A DNA stretch of 64,000 nucleotides from Pelagicoccus enzymogenes (lineage in GTDB: Bacteria > Verrucomicrobiota > Verrucomicrobiia > Opitutales > Opitutaceae): the NCBI RefSeq assembly GCF_014803405.1, contig NZ_JACYFG010000007.1, positions 479,523 through 543,522 of the forward strand, read 5' to 3'. Numbering within the stretch: the stretch's first letter is position 1; each line of letters starts with the position of its first letter. Below, piece after piece: positions 37,448 to 46,512 of the stretch. The position numbers were made by a program, and so were the translations under genes. The notes beneath the pieces are model-generated. The model saw only the letters and a list, made by a program, of their open reading frames with translations. It searched no databases and had not been told where the DNA came from.

Positions 37448-39406
37448 TTACCTGTCGACCACTGCCGCTTGGGGGCGGGTCGGCAACGGAGCTTCGTCGC
37501 CCAGATAGAAGCTGGGGTGAGGGGGTTGGTTGTACGCTACGTTCTGCCAAGCGAGCGCGACTCTGTATTGCGGATCGTGCAGCAAGGTTGGCATGCGGTG
37601 TTCGGTTGGGATGGTGGTGGTGAAGATCCGCAATTCCGAACTGTCGCGAGTTCGCCAGATGACCTCTTCGCGCCAATCTCCCCAGATGTCTCCGCTGATA
37701 GCGGGGGTTGCCTTGGTGCCGTTGTTCGAGGTGCAAGCGTGGGCGATGAGCAAGGTATCGAGGGCGGTTGTTTCCGGATTGAATTTCAAGATGAAGTTTT
37801 GGTCGAGCAGCTCGCGCTGCAGGTCTCCGTCCCACCAGATCGCGAAGTTAGTAGGCAGGCCTTGCGGCTTGTCGTAGATCCATTCTCCCGCGGCGCTGAA
37901 GACCTTTGTCATACCTGCTCCGGCTGCCCAGCTTTCGGCTCCCGGGTAGGTGGGGTCGATGTTCACGGAGTTTCCGCGTCCGGGACCTTCGCCTTTGTCT
38001 CCTCCTGAGTCGGCAGCTTTGACGGAGGGCACCGTAAAGATAGGCCTTCCGGTGGCGGCATCGCGCATGTTCATACCCTGGTCGTCGAAGCGTTCTTGAA
38101 TGTTGAAAACCTCCAGTCCCGGGTTGCTTGGCACCAAATCGCTCACGTGCAATGCGTCGCCATGCCCCCAGCCGGTCGAGTAGAGTCCGGTTCCGTCGTC
38201 ATCGAGCACCATCGAGCCGTAGACGATTTCCTGTTTGCCGTCGGAGTCCACGTCGGCGATGGAAAGGCTATGGTCTCCTTGGCCGCGGTAGGGGCGGTTT
38301 TCTGGAGTGGCGTCGCTATCGAAAAGCCAACGCCGCTTCAATTTGCCGTCTTGCAGGTCCCAGGCCACGACGACAGTGCGCGTGTAGTAGCCGCGGCACA
38401 TGATGAGGCTCGGTTTTTTGCCGTCGAGGTAAGCGACGCCAGCGAGGAAGCGGTCCATGCGATTTCCGTATCCGTCGCCCCAGATCTCTTTCATTTCGTC
38501 GGGAGACGGATTTTCGATGGTGGGGTGGCGCGATGGCTCATAGGGGACGGTATCGAGAACGGCGCCGGTTTGACCGTCGAACACGCTCAAGTACTCTGGG
38601 CCTGTAATGATATATCCGTTTTCGTTACGGTAGTCTGCATCCGCATCGCCGATGACGTTGCCAAGCCCGTCGGTGGTGCCGTCCCCAGTCTTGCAAGCAA
38701 GCTCGGCCTTTCCGTCTCCGTCGAAATCGTAGACCATGAATTGGGTGTAGTGGGCTCCTGCTCGAATGTTTATTCCGAGGTTGATTTGCCACAATAGCTC
38801 TCCCTCGAGGGTGTATGCCTGGAGGAATACGGGATCGGTTATGCCTCTGCGCGAGTTGTCTTGGGCGCGGCGCTCTTGCTTGAGGATGATCTCGAAGTCG
38901 CCGTCTCCATCGAGGTCGCCGATGGAGGCGTCGTTGGCGTGGTAGCCCTCGGGAGTTTGAAGCGGCACGCTAAAATAGGGGGTAGCGCTTGATCCGGCTT
39001 CGAAGGTGAATGGCTTGCTAGGGGCTCCTTCCTTGCCGTTTCTAACAGGGCGAACCGTGTATTCAGTTTTACGATGCAAGGTCGGATTGTCGTCGACGAA
39101 GAGGGTCGCTCCATCGATCGGCTGCTCGTTCAGCTTGACGATGCCGTCGCGCCGGTCGCGGCGCGACGCGTAAGCTCCCCAGTCGGTGGGTTGCTCGTGA
39201 GCGATCGTGTTACGGTAAACGTTGAATGCCGTATCCGCGGGCTCGTTACCGAGCAGGCGCCAGCTGAGGAAGACCTTGCCGTCGGCTTTGTGAATCGCGA
39301 CGAGTCCGCGATCGAGTTTCTCCATTTGCGGAGCGGAATAGGAAGGGGCGATCAGCGTGAGGAAAAGGACTGTGAACGAGAGTAGATGTTTGCGCATTGG
39401 GGGCAT
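37448..39406 (-). CDS. Rhamnogalacturonan lyase, PL11 family
   Basis: The protein has 652 residues and a signal peptide (LLSFTVLFLTLIAPSYSA). ATG 39397 is an alternative start three codons in. The mature part begins EKLDRGLVAIHKADGKVFLS, as in YesW/YesX-type lyases. An eight-bladed propeller follows with calcium-binding blades such as DLDGDGDFEIIL, DFDGDGKAELACKTGDGT and DVDSDGKQEIVYGSMV. PL11 enzymes cleave the RG-I backbone at galacturonate by beta-elimination and need calcium. It leads an operon with the CE7 and GH43 genes, and an operator-like palindrome lies about 85 bases upstream. Confidence 0.95.
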   Translation of the reverse strand: MPPMRKHLLSFTVLFLTLIAPSYSAPQMEKLDRGLVAIHKADGKVFLSWRLLGNEPADTAFNVYRNTIAHEQPTDWGAYASRRDRRDGIVKLNEQPIDGATLFVDDNPTLHRKTEYTVRPVRNGKEGAPSKPFTFEAGSSATPYFSVPLQTPEGYHANDASIGDLDGDGDFEIILKQERRAQDNSRRGITDPVFLQAYTLEGELLWQINLGINIRAGAHYTQFMVYDFDGDGKAELACKTGDGTTDGLGNVIGDADADYRNENGYIITGPEYLSVFDGQTGAVLDTVPYEPSRHPTIENPSPDEMKEIWGDGYGNRMDRFLAGVAYLDGKKPSLIMCRGYYTRTVVVAWDLQDGKLKRRWLFDSDATPENRPYRGQGDHSLSIADVDSDGKQEIVYGSMVLDDDGTGLYSTGWGHGDALHVSDLVPSNPGLEVFNIQERFDDQGMNMRDAATGRPIFTVPSVKAADSGGDKGEGPGRGNSVNIDPTYPGAESWAAGAGMTKVFSAAGEWIYDKPQGLPTNFAIWWDGDLQRELLDQNFILKFNPETTALDTLLIAHACTSNNGTKATPAISGDIWGDWREEVIWRTRDSSELRIFTTTIPTEHRMPTLLHDPQYRVALAWQNVAYNQPPHPSFYLGDEAPLPTRPQAAVVDR

Positions 39407-39491
39407 GGGGTCGGTTGTTTCGCTCCGAAGGTATTGGTTTACGAGGAGCGTTTTAGTATGGGTGTGTTACTGGTTTACCACAAGGCCAAGG

Positions 39492-39504
39492 TCTGACAGT
39501 CAGG
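39492..39504. promoter_or_regulatory. Candidate pectin-regulon operator, site 3
   Basis: TCTGACAGTCAGG matches 12 of 13 bases of the palindrome TCTGAC-W-GTCAGA. It lies about 85 bases upstream of the PL11 lyase start and 55 bases beyond the end of the GH106 gene. Confidence 0.65.
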
Positions 39505-39559
39505 GGAGTACAGGCTTCGTCGGCATAAGCTCTCGCTTGCTCGCGGTGTCTCGGTCTGC

Positions 39560-42091
39560 CTACTGGGATAGTACGACTGGTCCGATCAAGCCGAATGCGT
39601 CGATTTCCCAATCGGATGCGTCGAAGGCGCGATAGTCGATGTTGACCAAGTTGATGTCCTTGAAGATGCGCCACGGCGTCTCGGTGCGGTCGAGGTGCCG
39701 GATGCGGTTGGTGGCGAGGGTGGCTACTTCGACGCGAATCTCGTTCTTGCCGGACTTGAGTGCGCTCGCCGGGATGCTGAGAAGGTGAGGGGCTTGGATG
39801 CTGGTGCCGACCAGTGTGTCGTTGACGAACAGTTGGGCGCTGCTGCTCAGTTCGCCTAGGTCGATGGCGATCGCCTTGTCCGCTTGGGGCTTGCTGAGCC
39901 GGAAGCTGTTTTCGTAAGCCAGCAATCCTGCGAAGTTTTGCAGGTCGGGATTGCCGAGTTCGGTGATCGGAAGGAGTTTTTCAAGAGTGCGGGCCGCGGG
40001 AAGCGTTGGTCCGCCTTCGAGGAAGCTGAGGCGCCACTTGCTCTGCAGCTCGATGGTGTTCGTGGTGATCGCGGCGGGTTCCGGGAATCGAGAGACCGCT
40101 GGTGACTTGGGGGCCACTTTGATGATCGTTGATTGGTAGGGCGCCAAGCTTAGGGCTAGAGCCCCATCTTCGACGCTTACGGCGCCTGTTTCGCCTGTCC
40201 AAGGATCGAGACGACGGACGGTGTCGGCCGTCGTTGGCAATGAGAGGGTGGCGGTCTCGCTATCGGCGCTGCGGTTTACGATGAAGTAGCTCTGCGTGCC
40301 ATCTTCGTGGATACGCCGAATGCAGCGAAAGGAGCTGTTCGCTTGCCAGGTGTCGGGGGCGAGCTCGGCGATGTCTTGAACCGTGCCTCTCACGAAACGA
40401 CCGCTTTGCAGGGCTGCCTTTACCAAGGCGTCTAGCTGGGCCTGGCGTTGCTCGTGCTCCTTGTATCCCGGAACGATCCAGTCGCTAGGATTTTCCACGG
40501 AAAGGATCGGTACGCCTTGGCGGGCCAGCTGGTCGAGGGCCTTGGCGGTGTGGAGGGGAATGCGCTTGAGGGAAGGAAGGACGATGGTGGGCGGTGTTTG
40601 GGTGCTGAGCAGCAAGCCTTGGATCTGGCGATCTGAGATGAAGTCGAAGTGGACTCCGGCGTCCCAGAGCGCTTGGGAGGTGCGCTCCAAGCCCGTGCCT
40701 TTGAACCAACGTTTGCCGTCGATGTTTTGGCGGAGCTTGGTGCCGGGGACTTCCGAGTAGGGATCGGCGATTGGGGAATAGACGTAGACGTCGGCGTAGG
40801 AGTGTCCGGATTGGAGCTCGGCTTGCACGCGGGCGATGTAGGTGTTCAAGGCTGGCAAGTGGTTCCAGAGCGGATTGCGGTTGTTGAGCTGGGTGGAGGC
40901 GTAAAAGACCCAGCCTGGCCATTCGGCGTTTTCAGGCGAATAGGCGGTGCCGTGGTAGAACAGGTGGTTGACCCCGCACAGGAAGAGGTAGTCGGTGGCT
41001 TGCTTGATCTTGGCCAGGTCGCTGGTCCAATGTTCGGAAAGCCAAGTGTAGCTCTCGGCGGATACAAGCTTCTTGCCGGTGACGTGAGCCGCCGAAGAGG
41101 AGAACTTGTGCATGAGGAAGTCTTGGCTGTCGCCGAAGATTTCCGTTTCCGGGATGTCCGTCTTGGCGTAGACGTCTAGAAGGTTGGCGATGGATCCGTG
41201 GGCCTGGTTGCGGGTAAAGAGGTGGTAGGCATGCGTCTTCTGCCCCCATGTGTCGCTGAAGTTCTCCAGCAGCAGCTCTTCCAACGTCATGCGATAGTCG
41301 TAGCGCCAGCGCTCGAGGTCTTCTTGCGGGATGTCGCTGCGCTCCGTATCGAATATTGAATACATTTGGGGCGAGGTCATGCGGCCGCGCTCGATCAGCT
41401 CCTTTTCGAAGCGGTGGGACCAGTCCGTTTCGTATTCCCAGGAGTCGTGGAAGACGGCCCGCACGAGATTGGGAGAGAGCTTCTTGAAGAAGGTTTGGTG
41501 GAAGCGGTCGAGGTAGTTGGCGACCGCGTCGCGGTCCAGCATGTCGATGGTGTAGCCCGATCCGCCCGGGGCGGGACGCTTTACGCGCTCGCCGCTCAGT
41601 TCCGGCTCGATTTCGTAGTGAACGTGCCCGTCGGTGACGGTCTTGTGCAGCTTGAGTTCTACCGCTCGCTCGCTCTCGGGCACGAATTCGTGGCCAAGGC
41701 GCCAGCCGGTTCCGGGAACGATATCCACCTGCATGCCGAGGCGTTGGGCTTCCAGGCAAGCGTGTTCTATGAGCTCCAGCCATTCGTCGCTGAGAAATTG
41801 GGTTTCCAGCGCTTCGAGCCCTTGCACCCCGTAGATGGGAGTGATTTCCACGCCGCCGAGACCGATGCGATTAAATTCCTCCAGCTCTCGCGTGATCTCC
41901 TGCTTGTTGACGGCCGAGCCATGCCACCACCAGCGGGTCCATGGCTTCTGGGTTGAAGTGGGCTCGGGCCAATCTGCGGCGTACGATAGCCCGCAAAGAG
42001 CCGCGCCTGCTGCGCAGAGGGAAAGCCATTTCAGGCCTGAGGATATTGAACTACGAAAGGTGAAACCTGGGGTAATGTTTTCTTGGGGCAT
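39560..42091 (-). CDS. Alpha-L-rhamnosidase-like glycoside hydrolase, GH106 family
   Basis: From ATG 42091 (MPQENITPGFTF) the protein is about 843 residues; the frame opens 21 codons earlier but those run up to an operator. A hydrophobic segment (LSLCAAGAALCGLSYA) is the signal peptide. GH106 features follow: PWTRWWWHGSAVNKQEITRE, GLGGVEITPIYGVQG, VDIVPGTGW, a TIM-barrel region, and a C-terminal beta-sandwich (SSSAQLFVNDTLVGTS). GH106 enzymes release rhamnose from RG-I or RG-II. It is divergent from the GH112 phosphorylase with an operator between them. Confidence 0.9.
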   Translation of the reverse strand: MPQENITPGFTFRSSISSGLKWLSLCAAGAALCGLSYAADWPEPTSTQKPWTRWWWHGSAVNKQEITRELEEFNRIGLGGVEITPIYGVQGLEALETQFLSDEWLELIEHACLEAQRLGMQVDIVPGTGWRLGHEFVPESERAVELKLHKTVTDGHVHYEIEPELSGERVKRPAPGGSGYTIDMLDRDAVANYLDRFHQTFFKKLSPNLVRAVFHDSWEYETDWSHRFEKELIERGRMTSPQMYSIFDTERSDIPQEDLERWRYDYRMTLEELLLENFSDTWGQKTHAYHLFTRNQAHGSIANLLDVYAKTDIPETEIFGDSQDFLMHKFSSSAAHVTGKKLVSAESYTWLSEHWTSDLAKIKQATDYLFLCGVNHLFYHGTAYSPENAEWPGWVFYASTQLNNRNPLWNHLPALNTYIARVQAELQSGHSYADVYVYSPIADPYSEVPGTKLRQNIDGKRWFKGTGLERTSQALWDAGVHFDFISDRQIQGLLLSTQTPPTIVLPSLKRIPLHTAKALDQLARQGVPILSVENPSDWIVPGYKEHEQRQAQLDALVKAALQSGRFVRGTVQDIAELAPDTWQANSSFRCIRRIHEDGTQSYFIVNRSADSETATLSLPTTADTVRRLDPWTGETGAVSVEDGALALSLAPYQSTIIKVAPKSPAVSRFPEPAAITTNTIELQSKWRLSFLEGGPTLPAARTLEKLLPITELGNPDLQNFAGLLAYENSFRLSKPQADKAIAIDLGELSSSAQLFVNDTLVGTSIQAPHLLSIPASALKSGKNEIRVEVATLATNRIRHLDRTETPWRIFKDINLVNIDYRAFDASDWEIDAFGLIGPVVLSQ

Positions 42092-42158
42092 GGTCGGAGT
42101 GGGCGATTGTAAGCGTGCAAAGCTAAGCAGGCGACCGAAGCTAGCGATTCGCAAGGAT

Positions 42159-42171
42159 TCTGACTGTCAAC
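42159..42171. promoter_or_regulatory. Candidate pectin-regulon operator, site 4 (divergent promoter)
   Basis: TCTGACTGTCAAC lies in the gap between the GH106 start (42091) and the GH112 start (42295). Eleven of 13 bases fit the palindrome. The central base is T rather than A, the complement, as expected for an odd palindrome read on the other strand. One site could control both genes. Confidence 0.62.
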
Positions 42172-42294
42172 AAAGCGGCAGCTGTATCCGAACGCTCAGG
42201 AAGGTGCTAGGTTAGGGGCTCGCACTTGCACGAGCAAACAAACCCTGAACACGGCGCGTCCGCAACCATTTACCCTCCCACTCAATCACATCGT

Positions 42295-44481
42295 ATGGAC
42301 AATCGATCACTTAACACCGGCGGCTTCACGCTCCCAGGCGAAGCCGGTTACGAAACGCTCACGCTCGAGCTTGCCAAAAAGTGGGGGGCGGACGTCATCC
42401 GCGACTCGGATGGAACCCAGCTTTCGCCCGAGATCATCGAGTCCGACTACGACATCTATTCCACGCTCTGTTTGGTGCGCGCGGACAACGAATGGGCCAA
42501 GGCGAACCGCTCCAAGCTGCAGCAATGCTGCGTTATGAGCCGCCCTGTCACGGCCGCGTCGGACACGGTTTCGGTCGACTTGCTCGATGGCTATTTCAAG
42601 GAGCAATTGGTGATCAATGCGGACGACGACCCGAAGGAATGGTGGCAGGTTTTCGACCGGACGACCGGCGAGGAAGTGAGCGTGAGCGATTGGAGTTTCG
42701 ACGCTGCCTCGGGCGCGGTGACCATCGCTAAGGCCGTCAAGTGGCATCGCTACACGGTGAATTTCTTCTGCTACCGCATTTGGGAGGAGATCTCCATGTA
42801 CAACCACGTGACCAACGACTGGGGGGACAAGGAACACTTGATGCCGATCGACCCGATCTATCCCGAGGCCCGCGACCAGATTCGCACCTACCTGAAGCGT
42901 TGGCTCGAAGAGCATCCGCATACCAAGGTGGTGCGTCTGACCTCCATGTTCTACAACTTCTGGTGGTTCTGGGGGGATCCGGAAAAGCAAAAGTTCATCG
43001 TCAACGATTGGGGATCCTACGAGTTCTCCGTATCGACAGGAGCGATACGCCAGTTCGAAAAGGAGAAGGGGTATCGGCCCAAGAGCGAGGACTTCGTGAA
43101 TGCGGGGCTCTACAACAATTCCTACAAGGTTCCCTCCAAGCTCTACCGCGACTGGATGGACTTCGTGAACGCGTTCGTAGTGGAGTTCGGCAAGGAGTGC
43201 ATCGATATGATCCACGAGGCCGGAAAGCTAGCCTTCGTATTCTACAACGACCACTGGATCGGCATCGAGCCCTACAACGAGCGCTTTAAGGATTTCGGTT
43301 TCGACGGGATCATCGACGGCATTTTCAACGGCTTCGAAGCCCGCAAGGTAGCGGAATGCCCCGCTGTATCCGTCCGCGAAATACGCATGCATCCCTACCT
43401 CTTTCCGACCGGGGTGAACGGCGAACCCTCTTTCTTGCCAGGAGGCAAGCCCACGGACGAGTGCAAGCGTTACTGGACGGACATTCGCCGCGCCCTCTTG
43501 CGCAAGGGCGTGGATCGCGTCGGCTTCGGCGGCTACTTGCACTTGGTGGAGAACCACCCGGACTTCGTCGACTATATCGAGGCGATGGGGCACGAGTTCC
43601 GAGCCTTGCGGAATTTGCACCTGGAGGGAGCCTCTCAGGAAGCTCCCGTGAAGGTAGCGTTGCTGACGGCTTGGGGCAATACGCGTGCTTGGGCGTGTTG
43701 CGGGCACTTCAATCGCGGCAACTATTACAACGAGGTGATGGAAGCTCTTTCCGGCATGTCGGTGGAGACCGTATTCATCTCCTTCGATGACATTCTCGAA
43801 AACGGCGGAGTGGATACGTCGATCGATGTCGTGATCAACGCTGGTCTTGTCGACGATTCCTGGTCCGGCGGAGACTACTGGTCGGATCCTCGCATTGTGG
43901 AAGCTATATCCGAGTTCGTGGCCAATGGTGGCGGACTGATCGGGGTGGGCGAGCCCACTGCCCAGCGGCACAGTTCCCAGTACTTCCAGCTTTCTCATGT
44001 TCTGGGAGTGGATCGTGAGCTCGGTCGCACGCGAGCCTTCAACCGCTTCGAATTCGAGGCGAATGCGGACCACTTCATCTTGCAAGACAACCAAGATGGA
44101 CTGGAGCTCGGCAAGAAGGTAGACGGTATCTATCTGTTCGATACGCAGACGGAAGTCCTCGCTGCTGCCAACGGAACGCCAGCCCTCTCGGTTCGAAGCT
44201 TCGAGAAAGGACGCTGCGTCTATCTCGCCGGCTACCGCTACGACGCGGCGAACGTGAGGTTGTTGCTGCGAGCGATCCTTTGGTCGGCAAGCAAGGAGCA
44301 GTTGATGGAACATTGGCAGTGCAGCAACTATTTCACGGAGTGCGCCTACTATGAAAAGGCCGGCAAGCTGGTCGTGATCAACAACTCCAACGAGCCTCAG
44401 GAAACTGTGGTGCTCAGTCCGAAGGGCGAATTCTCCGTCTCCCTGGCGGCGAACGAATCGAAGATCATCGAGGTTTCCTAG
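42295..44481 (+). CDS. GH112 phosphorylase (galactosyl-rhamnose / galacto-N-biose type)
   Basis: The protein is 728 residues from ATG 42295. The start is chosen because GH112 proteins begin near FTLPGEAGYE, here residues 11-20; an ATG 23 codons upstream is possible. The family signature is WGADVIRDSDGTQLSPEI, with the catalytic-site Asp in RDSDGT. It is cytoplasmic, without a signal peptide. GH112 enzymes phosphorolyse beta-galactosyl linkages: galacto-N-biose, or D-galactosyl-1,4-L-rhamnose. Because it sits among rhamnogalacturonan genes beside rhamnose enzymes, the rhamnose-linked substrate (from RG-I side chains) is more likely. That is inference; sequence alone does not decide it. An operator at 42159 precedes it. 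Confidence 0.9.
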   Translation: MDNRSLNTGGFTLPGEAGYETLTLELAKKWGADVIRDSDGTQLSPEIIESDYDIYSTLCLVRADNEWAKANRSKLQQCCVMSRPVTAASDTVSVDLLDGYFKEQLVINADDDPKEWWQVFDRTTGEEVSVSDWSFDAASGAVTIAKAVKWHRYTVNFFCYRIWEEISMYNHVTNDWGDKEHLMPIDPIYPEARDQIRTYLKRWLEEHPHTKVVRLTSMFYNFWWFWGDPEKQKFIVNDWGSYEFSVSTGAIRQFEKEKGYRPKSEDFVNAGLYNNSYKVPSKLYRDWMDFVNAFVVEFGKECIDMIHEAGKLAFVFYNDHWIGIEPYNERFKDFGFDGIIDGIFNGFEARKVAECPAVSVREIRMHPYLFPTGVNGEPSFLPGGKPTDECKRYWTDIRRALLRKGVDRVGFGGYLHLVENHPDFVDYIEAMGHEFRALRNLHLEGASQEAPVKVALLTAWGNTRAWACCGHFNRGNYYNEVMEALSGMSVETVFISFDDILENGGVDTSIDVVINAGLVDDSWSGGDYWSDPRIVEAISEFVANGGGLIGVGEPTAQRHSSQYFQLSHVLGVDRELGRTRAFNRFEFEANADHFILQDNQDGLELGKKVDGIYLFDTQTEVLAAANGTPALSVRSFEKGRCVYLAGYRYDAANVRLLLRAILWSASKEQLMEHWQCSNYFTECAYYEKAGKLVVINNSNEPQETVVLSPKGEFSVSLAANESKIIEVS

Positions 44482-44685
44482 CGACGGAAGGGCTTTCAAC
44501 GTAGGGCGGCGCTCCACAAGCCCGCGACCGCGGACGTTCGGCTCCTGCCGCGCGGCCGTGGGTTGAGGCGCCGCGTGGCCGTTTGCGTCTTCCATGCTCG
44601 CTCTGCCCTCCCATTTTGCTTGATCTGACGGTCAGAGAGGCGTCTCGTTGTCCTTATGTTCTATTGTCTTACTCTGCAGCAGCGA
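44482..44685. promoter_or_regulatory. Intergenic region between GH112 and DUF6250 genes
   Basis: About 200 bases with a GC-rich inverted stretch around 44510-44580 and the operator-like palindrome at 44624-44636. No gene is seen here. Confidence 0.4.
44624..44636. promoter_or_regulatory. Candidate pectin-regulon operator, site 5
   Basis: TCTGACGGTCAGA is a complete palindrome (six-base arms, central G). It is 50 bases upstream of the DUF6250 start at 44686, and so also upstream of the CBM9-PKD gene that follows in the same run. Confidence 0.7.
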
Positions 44686-45375
44686 ATGATACCCCGCACG
44701 CTTCTAACACTAGTTCTCGCCAGTATGACGTATTGCGCAAGTCACGGAAAGCCTCAGCCGAGCGGCTCTCCTTACGGAAACATCGCATTCGAGCCATCGC
44801 TGAAAAATTGGGTGGTGGAACAGCAGCCTGGTGGATCGGTTTCTGTTGAAGACGGGGCATTGCAAATTCGCGACAAGAAGGGGTGCACGGTTTGGTACAA
44901 GCATCCCGTCGAGGCTCCGGTGCGTATCAGCTATACGGTGACAGCAAACTCGACCGAACGCATTTCGGACATCAACTGTTTCTGGATGGCCAGTGACATT
45001 GACCACGTGCACGACTTGTTTGCCGCAGGACACGGAAGAGAAGGGGCATTCGCCCAGTACGACGGCTTGCAGCTCTATTATGTCGGCTATGGAGGAAACT
45101 TTAACGAGACCACCCGGTTTCGCAGGTACCTGGGTCGTGGCGAAAAGCCGCTCCTGCCCGGCTTCGACCTCTCGGAAGAGCAATACCTGATCCAACCCGA
45201 CAAGGCCTATCGCATCGTGCTTGTCGCCGATGGCAAAAAGGCTCAGTACTACCGAGATGGCGAATTGATTTTTGAATACGTCGACGAAAAGCCTCTCAAG
45301 AAAGGCTGGTTCGGCTTCCGCACGGTTTGGAGCCATCTCAGTATTTCCGATCTGAAGATCGAGTCCCTCAAGTAG
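44686..45375 (+). CDS. Secreted DUF6250-like beta-sandwich protein
   Basis: The protein is 229 residues from ATG 44686 (MIPRTLLTLVLASMTYC); an ATG ten codons upstream is possible. After the signal peptide the chain has alternating beta strands typical of a jelly-roll: ALQIRDKKGCTVWYKHPVE, RISYTVTANS, INCFWMASDI, then YRIVLVADGKKAQYYRDGEL and GWFGFRTVWSHLSIS. The order resembles DUF6250 and, more distantly, YesU-type proteins of rhamnogalacturonan loci. The role may be carbohydrate binding or a lyase-like activity, but no catalytic residue can be assigned. A CBM9-PKD gene follows 18 bases later. Confidence 0.78.
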   Translation: MIPRTLLTLVLASMTYCASHGKPQPSGSPYGNIAFEPSLKNWVVEQQPGGSVSVEDGALQIRDKKGCTVWYKHPVEAPVRISYTVTANSTERISDINCFWMASDIDHVHDLFAAGHGREGAFAQYDGLQLYYVGYGGNFNETTRFRRYLGRGEKPLLPGFDLSEEQYLIQPDKAYRIVLVADGKKAQYYRDGELIFEYVDEKPLKKGWFGFRTVWSHLSISDLKIESLK

Positions 45376-45393
45376 CAATCAACCCATTATTTT

Positions 45394-46476
45394 GTGTATC
45401 GCCCCGTACTTGCTCTCTTCGCCGCTTCTGCAAGCTTAAGCCTCTCCGCGCTGGAAAGGCCGGACGCCGAGTTTAAGGTCTACCAATTTGGTCCCGACGA
45501 AATTCCGCAAATCGACGGTGACGCTGCGGATTGGTCTCAGGTTCCGGACGAGTACGTCGTGGGAACCAAGGAGCTGTGGGAGGACTCGGGGAAGCACGAG
45601 GGGCTTTTGCCGGAGAGCATCGACGTGAAGGTCAAGGTTGCTTGGGTTGAGGGCTTGAATCGTCTGTACTTCCTGTACGAGGCTTACGACGACTATTGGG
45701 ACTTCTCGCTTCCCGGGTTGAAGAACGATACCTTCGAGGTGGTCGTCGACGCGGACCTATCAGGCGGTCCCTTGATTGACCGTTTCCGCAACAACGCGGA
45801 ACACATCAGCGAGACGGAGGCATGGATGTCCATGCATGGAACCCATGCCCAGAACTACCATATATTCACCCCTGCCCAAGACAAGGACTGGTGCATGCTG
45901 TGGGGGCCGGGCCAGTGGATTAAGGAGCTGCCGTATGCGAATTACGCATACAGTTACGATTTCGAGCCCGGCGAGTCAGGTACCTTGACCTTAGAGTTTT
46001 GGATCACGCCCTTCGACTACGCGAGCTCGCACGGCCCCGACCGTTCAGTCGAAAGCAAGTTGGTCGAGGACAAGCTGATCGGGCTCGCTTGGGCGATCAT
46101 CGACTACGACGATGTCGATAGTACGCGTAACAACGGTTTTTGGAATCTTTCCACGAGCCATACCATGTACGGCAAGGCGGATGAGCTCGTGGCGTTCCGG
46201 TTGATGCCGCGGGAGCGGGATCGTTTGCCGCGCTTCAAGGCGTCTTGGCGGTGCCAAGTGTTGGACCGGGAGGCGCGCAAGGTTGCCTTTTACGACGAGT
46301 CGTTCGGGGATGTGAGCAAGTGGCGCTGGGATTTTGGAGACGGCCAGACTTCGAGCGAAGCGAATCCCACCCACCAGTACGCTAAGACCGGTCACTACGT
46401 CGTCACGCTTACCGTTGAAAACGAAGCGGGAGAGCGTTCGAAGTTCAGCCGGGTTTGGGACGTGAGTTTCAAGTAG
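45394..46476 (+). CDS. Secreted CBM9-like plus PKD domain protein
   Basis: The protein is 360 residues from a GTG start at 45394 with signal peptide YRPVLALFAASASLSLSA. Residues 35-265 are CBM9/DOMON-like: PQIDGDAADWSQVPDEYVVG, VKVKVAWVEGLNRLYFLYEA and TFEVVVDADLSGG. Residues 275-360 are a PKD domain with KWRWDFGDGQTSSEANPTHQ and YVVTLTVENEAGE. It is probably a surface binding protein for pectic glycans. It forms a two-gene run with the DUF6250 protein behind operator site 5. Confidence 0.83.
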   Translation: MYRPVLALFAASASLSLSALERPDAEFKVYQFGPDEIPQIDGDAADWSQVPDEYVVGTKELWEDSGKHEGLLPESIDVKVKVAWVEGLNRLYFLYEAYDDYWDFSLPGLKNDTFEVVVDADLSGGPLIDRFRNNAEHISETEAWMSMHGTHAQNYHIFTPAQDKDWCMLWGPGQWIKELPYANYAYSYDFEPGESGTLTLEFWITPFDYASSHGPDRSVESKLVEDKLIGLAWAIIDYDDVDSTRNNGFWNLSTSHTMYGKADELVAFRLMPRERDRLPRFKASWRCQVLDREARKVAFYDESFGDVSKWRWDFGDGQTSSEANPTHQYAKTGHYVVTLTVENEAGERSKFSRVWDVSFK

Positions 46477-46512
46477 GTGGTCGTCTCGTTCCGACGGAAG
46501 GAAGGCCAGTTC

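Noticed and set aside
43228..44595. 455-codon minus-strand open frame
   Set aside because: Antisense shadow of the GH112 phosphorylase.
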